Under the pieces are notes generated by a model that saw only the letters and a program-made list of their open reading frames with translations, ran no database searches and was not told where the DNA came from. The position numbers were made by a program, and so were the translations under genes. From Mytilus californianus (Eukaryota > Mollusca > Bivalvia > Mytilida > Mytilidae), in the NCBI RefSeq assembly GCF_021869535.1, contig NW_026262734.1, positions 113,847,588 through 113,911,587 of the forward strand: a stretch of DNA of 64,000 bases. The letters run 5' to 3'. Shown in pieces: positions 59,214 to 64,000 of this stretch; the first letter of the stretch is position 1, and each line of letters starts with the position of its first letter.

Positions 59214-61221
59214 TACAGTACTTGCAACCTTAGGCGTTACTGTTTGACGTGAACTTGACTGATCGGTGAATGATCGGTGACGGATGTTTGACTGATCGAT
59301 GACTGATCGGTGATCGATGATCCATAGAATCCGTCAGATACGTCAAATAAGCTATGTGAGAGTTACCTTGACAACGGTCGACGATCGATCAGTAAAGTAA
59401 TTATATGCACGGATCGGACGGATACGTATATAATTAAAATTCTTGTGTAAAACGAATTCCACAGTATTTACATTCGATAAACGCGGACCTCTACGAAGAC
59501 ACCTTTACTCGTTAATTTCTAACCAACTGGTTGCAATAACACATAAATAATATAAATTATCTTTCAAGCATTATATGTATTACTGAGTATTCTCTTGTAC
59601 TTGTACGATTTTTTTATAAGAATTTCATACTTCATTTCAAAATTGTAATGAGAAAAATACTTTAACTTTGTTTGTGTTGAGTACGAATGTAAAAATTTCT
59701 TTATTTTGATAAAAATTACATCAGGATTGATTGTTTCCATGAAATATGCTAACTGTAAGGCTAAAGATCCTAAAAAATTTTCGTGTTGAATAAAAATGCA
59801 AACATTTTTTTCTTTTATATCAGAAATAAAGCAACCTCAAATGCAATCAGACATTAAAAATGCATTTAGATCAGTACTTTTGTATAAGATGTGAATAATT
59901 TAAGGATATATATGCATAAACTTTTGTTTTTGTTGAATAGGAATGCAATAAATTTTTAATTTAATGGAAATTATTCACCGCCATTGGATTTTTGTACTTT
60001 TTGTAGTTCAGGATTGTTTTTTTTTTTCGTTAAACTAAAAGAATATCAGAGAAAATATACTAAAATGTTGTTCGCAATGTATAAAATTAATAATTTTTCT
60101 TCTTTTGATAAAAGATAAGGAATGTTATTTGAAACTAGTTATTTTAAAGGCCTCAAGATCAGTTTTTTATAAAAAAATCTAATAATGTAAGGAGAATAAT
60201 ATTTAAACTTTTGTTTGTGTTGAATACATATACAATAATTTCTTTATTTTTATTGAAATTTTGAACCGCCATTTGATTTCAGTACGTTTTGTACATCCGG
60301 ATTGGTTGTTTTTCATAAATTATGGTGAATTTCAGGGAACAGCTACTAAATGTTTGTTCGCGTTGCTGAAAAATGCAAATATTTCTTCTTTTATTTCTAA
60401 AATATTGCAACGTCACTTTCAATAAGTCATTATAAATGCCTTTAGATAAGCAATTTTGTACAAAATGTGAATTATTGAAGGATAAATATGCATAAACTTT
60501 AGTTTATGTTGAATAAGAATCTTATCATTTCTTTATTTTAATGGAATAATTGACTGCCATTGGATTTTTGTATTTTTTGCAATTCAGAATTGGTTGTTTT
60601 TCATAAAATTAATAGAATATCAGAGAAAATATACTAAAATGTTGTTTGCATTGTTAAAAAAAATTACCAATTTTTCTTTTTTTGATAAAAAAAATATGCA
60701 ATGATTTTGTTACTAGTTCTTTCAAAGGCCTCAAGATACATGTAAGATTTTTTATGAGAATTTTTATTAAATAAAGTTTAAACTTTTGCTTGTGCTGAAT
60801 AGGAATGCAATAATTTCTTTATTTTGATAGATATTATGAACAGCCATTTGATTTCAGTACTTTCTGTACATCAGGATTGGTAGTTTTCCATCAATTATGC
60901 TGAAATTCAGGGAAAAAAATACATATTTTTTGTTTATATTGCTTAAAAATGCATATATTTCTTTTTATATATGAGGAATAATGCAACATTACTTGCAATC
61001 AGTCATTATAATTGCCTTTAAATAAGTAATTTTGTATAAAATGTGAAAAATTTAAGGATAAATATGCATAAACTCTTATTTTTGTTGAATATGAATGTAC
61101 TAATTTCTTTATTTTGATAGAAATTATGAACTGCCATTAGATTTCTGTATTTTTTGTACATCAGGATTGATTATTTTTCATAAAATATGCTTAATTCAAG
61201 GGAAAAGATACTAATTTTTTT
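59214..61221 (+). repeat. inverted arm 2: GATCGGTGA iterons plus about 287-bp tandem array
   Basis: Starts cagtacttgcaaccttaggc. It has several GATCGGTGA-type motifs at 59,262-59,330, then a unique block, then diverged units marked by 'aaacttttgtttgtgttgaa' near 59,663, 59,920, 60,209, 60,496, 60,779 and 61,068. Most spacings are 283-289 bp. Alternate units share 'ccattggatttttgta' versus 'ccatttgatttcagtac', so the array is dimeric. It is an inverse copy of arm 1 with closely matching end points. Confidence 0.75.
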
Positions 61222-62759
61222 GAAAATTTCAAAACCCCATATAGAGCATCATTTACATATATTATCTAGTCTTGTATTTTTTTGTAAAATCTTAAAGCAT
61301 AAAGCTGATTTCCATATAGCACCTTGATCTGTAAATTGTGAAATTTTGCAAAATAGCTCATTGCCCATACTATTAAATAAATTGGTCTAATGCAACTCCG
61401 TTGAGGAGTACATTTTGTACCATTCCCAGTTTGCTCAACTCGACACAATGCACGCAATGGTACATGAAGGTATAACCAACTCATATTTAGTCTACTGATC
61501 AGTCATACGACCGCTTATTCAACTTGCTGAAGACACCAACTTTAACTAGCACTACATATATTATTTACTGACAGCTACCCGCTATTCCGCCCAACATGCA
61601 TTCGTCAGCAGTACGAGAGCAGCTGCTTTTTGCACTACACGCAAAATATGTTTTTCGAATACTATATTTAAGCAATAGGCTAACTATATTTTGGTGTATG
61701 GTATGATTGTAAAGTGTATATGTCTGTCTGCAGGCAGGGTTCATCTGACCATTACCTCATTTATATTTGTGATTAATTCAAAGATTCAAGTTTTTTTTGT
61801 ATAATACTATTAATGTGTCAGCAATTTACATCATTTTTCTGTGCATAATTTCAAGATTGTGTAGTTCCATACTAGTGCTAATATTGATTATAATTTTATA
61901 CCATTGCAAAAAACGTTTCGTTGTAAATTACTGTTTTGTATATTAGTGCTCTTTGGTGATTTTCTTTCCAATGTTTTTTTCAATAATCAATCCGTCAGAT
62001 TATTTAAAAGTTAATTTGAGCTTGATTCACTGTAAATCCATTTACATGTAAATTTCATTAATACCTATTGCCTAAAAGTCACGTTTCTCCAACAAGAAAG
62101 TATTTACCTGTATACAAAATATCAAATGTTGGAGAGACGTGAAAATGGTTTAATAAGCTGTCTCCTTAAATCTCTATAGCATTCACCTTTAACTACAAAA
62201 TGGAATTCATCTTCAATGATATTCAAAGTACAAAGAGCACATTGTCTGTCTAATCTTTTTTACTTCATGATATAACGTCCTACTTCAACAAGAAAATTAT
62301 GCGAAGACAATCTCAGACGAGTTAAATACATTGTAAAATCCATATGTTTAGTTAGATCATTCTGTTAACATACATTATTGACAATATATGTATTTTTTAG
62401 TAGCAATAAACAAAAAAAAACTATGTCAATTGGACATGCTTTGATACTATATATGCCCTTGAATTTTTACTAGATAACATTTTTGTTCGCTTTGGAGATT
62501 CCGTATAACGTCAGGTTATCGGAATTCCAATGGGGACTAACTGTGCACCACTTATTGCGGACCTTTTTTTGTATTGCTATGAGTTACAATTGATGACAAA
62601 AATCAGCAAAGACCCATCGAAACAACATCTGATACACAAATTTAATAATACTTTTAGATATTTGGATGATATTTTGGCTCTCAATAATGACGACTTCAGT
62701 ATGTATACTAAAGAAATTTATCCTGTTGAACTTACTTTAAATAAAGCATATACTAACAA
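61222..62759. repeat. 1.5-kb duplication, copy B
   Basis: Same content as copy A, beginning gaaaatttcaaaaccccata directly at the end of arm 2. The shared left border with copy A suggests a true element or duplication edge. Confidence 0.85.
62157..62329 (-). pseudogene. non-LTR retrotransposon C-terminal fragment (copy B)
   Basis: Same fragment as 52,628-52,799, including LRLSSHNFLVEVGRY and the in-frame stop before CALC…DEFHF. The stop is therefore older than the duplication. Confidence 0.7.
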
Positions 62760-63309
62760 TGACCACTGCCCTTTCCTCGATCTTGATATCTATATCATTA
62801 ACGGAAAGCTTAATACTAAAATATATGATAAAAGAGATGATTTTTCAATTCCTATCGTTAATTATCCATTTTTAGATGGTGACGTTCCCTTGTCACCATC
62901 TTACGGTGGTTATATATCTCAACTTGTACGATTCGCTCGTGTATGTAACAATGTTTTAGATTTTAACGAGAGAAATTTATGTATTACTGAAAAATTATTA
63001 CACCAGGGTTTTCGATATCACAAACTAGTCAAAAAATTTACTAAATTTGATCATCGGTATAAGGACATCATTCGTAAATATAGCTCAACATGCAGACTTC
63101 TGACACGTTCAGGTATTTCACATCCAATTTTTTATGGAAATATTCTTTATAAAGCACAAAAATGTCAGTATTCACCTCTGAAGCTAACAAAACCTTTAAA
63201 TAGACTTACTAAGACGGGATATAGTTACCATACTGTTGACAGGTCATTAAAGATTGCATATTTTGGCGTTAATATTGATTCACTTATAGGGTCTTTGCAT
63301 CGGCAATAA
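62530..63309 (+). CDS. reverse transcriptase, 5'-damaged retroelement, Penelope-like by motif
   Basis: This is the longest frame in the window (259 codons), opening MGTNCAPLIADLFLYCYE. FRYLDDILALNND carries the catalytic Asp pair (Y-L-D-D). It is followed by CPFLDLDIYI, KIYDKRDDFSIPIVNYPF, YGGYISQLVRFARVC and a basic C-terminal region ending GSLHRQ. These blocks fit the fingers/palm and thumb of an RT family common in invertebrate genomes that I associate with Penelope-like elements. A GIY-YIG endonuclease is not visible. The first ATG is not the true start: homologous RT sequence continues upstream to about 62,400 but is cut by a TAA at 62,506 and a frameshift in an A-run near 62,412. The copy is therefore probably inactive. 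Confidence 0.75.
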   Translation: MGTNCAPLIADLFLYCYELQLMTKISKDPSKQHLIHKFNNTFRYLDDILALNNDDFSMYTKEIYPVELTLNKAYTNNDHCPFLDLDIYIINGKLNTKIYDKRDDFSIPIVNYPFLDGDVPLSPSYGGYISQLVRFARVCNNVLDFNERNLCITEKLLHQGFRYHKLVKKFTKFDHRYKDIIRKYSSTCRLLTRSGISHPIFYGNILYKAQKCQYSPLKLTKPLNRLTKTGYSYHTVDRSLKIAYFGVNIDSLIGSLHRQ

Positions 63310-63908
63310 ACACATTTATTTAAAAACCAGTTGTTGGCATGACACGGGTTAGGTTCTTCTCATATATGTTATGATGGTATGATACTAAACCCCTAACGGG
63401 AAGGATTGTGCCTGATATTCATATGATGAAGACATAATCTTTCAATCAGTTTAATTGAAGTCTGGAGCTGGCAAGTCAGTTAACTGCTAGTAGTCTGTTG
63501 TTATTTATGTATTATTGTCATTTTGTTTATTTTCTTTGGTTACATCTTCTGACATCAGACTCGGACTTCTCTTGAACTGAATTTTAATGTGCGTATTGTT
63601 ATGCGTTTACTTTTCTACATTGGCTAAAGATATAGGGGGAGGGTTGAGATCTCATAAACATGTTTAACCCCGCCGCATTTTTGCGCCTGTCCCAAGTCAG
63701 GAGCCTCTAGCCTTTGTTAGTCTTGTATTATTTTTGATTTTAGTTTCTTGTGTACAATTTGGAGTTTAGTATGGCCAGCTGAAGGACGCCTCCGGGTGCG
63801 GGAATTTCTCGCTACATTGAAGACCTGTTGGTGACCTTCTGCTGTTGTCTGTTCTATAGTTGGGTTGTTGTCTCTTTGACACATTCCCCATTTCCATTCT
63901 CAATTTTA
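63310..63908 (+). repeat. 3' tail of the RT element (R1 source family)
   Basis: A non-coding tail begins right after the RT stop and ends ccccatttccattctcaatt at about 63,908. It contains 'gggggagggttgagatctca', 'cgcctgtcccaagtcaggag', 'gaaggacgcctccgggtgcg' and 'gttgttgtctctttgacaca'. Antisense, 5'-truncated copies of the last 200-360 bp are at 3.2, 13.4 and 45.2 kb. Confidence 0.8.
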
Positions 63909-64000
63909 TATGAATAACACTTAATAGATGAAATGTTCATTTGGTCATTTAAAGTCTGTTTTGCTTGATCATATATTCCTGTTTTTACAATCAATAATAA

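Overview
This is an AT-rich eukaryotic window with no bacterial-style gene packing. Open frames are short and mostly look like chance. Repeats, nested transposon remains and a few exon-sized coding pieces make up what can be recognised. The dispersed repeat families closely resemble ones I know from marine mussels (Mytilus and relatives), so a bivalve, probably a mytilid, is the best guess. That attribution rests on recall, not on a search.

Host gene content is sparse. The firmest piece is on the minus strand at 37.8-41.9 kb. It has an ankyrin-repeat exon (40,890-40,994) with good splice sites, a second exon (37,766-37,858) that continues the ankyrin frame, and a tandem-duplicated copy of the first exon (41,748-41,852) whose splice acceptor is destroyed. 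A third copy of the duplicated module survives only as flanks at 45.5-45.8 kb and 59.15-59.21 kb. A possible first exon of an unknown plus-strand gene lies at 16,379-16,438.

Layout. 0-29 kb: mostly unassigned sequence with dispersed repeat tails and three terminal-inverted-repeat (TIR) elements (7.18-8.85, 24.80-25.11, 26.06-26.95 kb). 30-37 kb: a 1.55 kb element with iteron-rich inverted ends, a 0.47 kb direct duplication, a tRNA-related SINE, a diverged minisatellite, and a decayed minus-strand reverse-transcriptase (RT) element with its 3' tail. 37-42 kb: the ankyrin exons. 42-61 kb: a layered structure. Two inverted 2.0 kb arms made of about 287 bp tandem units (42.06-44.28 and 59.21-61.22 kb) bracket a 13.1 kb insertion (46,047-59,136). 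That insertion has short TIRs and iteron-rich ends, and contains PIF/Harbinger-like transposase remains, a near-perfect hairpin, one copy of a 1.5 kb duplication, a GA microsatellite and three 675 bp tandem units. 61.2-63.9 kb: the other copy of the 1.5 kb duplication, continuing into the best-preserved RT element (780 bp frame plus 3' tail).

The antisense repeats at 3.2, 13.4 and 45.2 kb are 5'-truncated copies of the 3' tail of the RT element at 63 kb. A second tail family (30.2, 33.3, 36.6, 44.5 kb) matches the tail of the decayed RT element at 35.2-36.6 kb. Both tails share a short core with a third family (4.15 and 45.8 kb), which suggests modular 3' ends.
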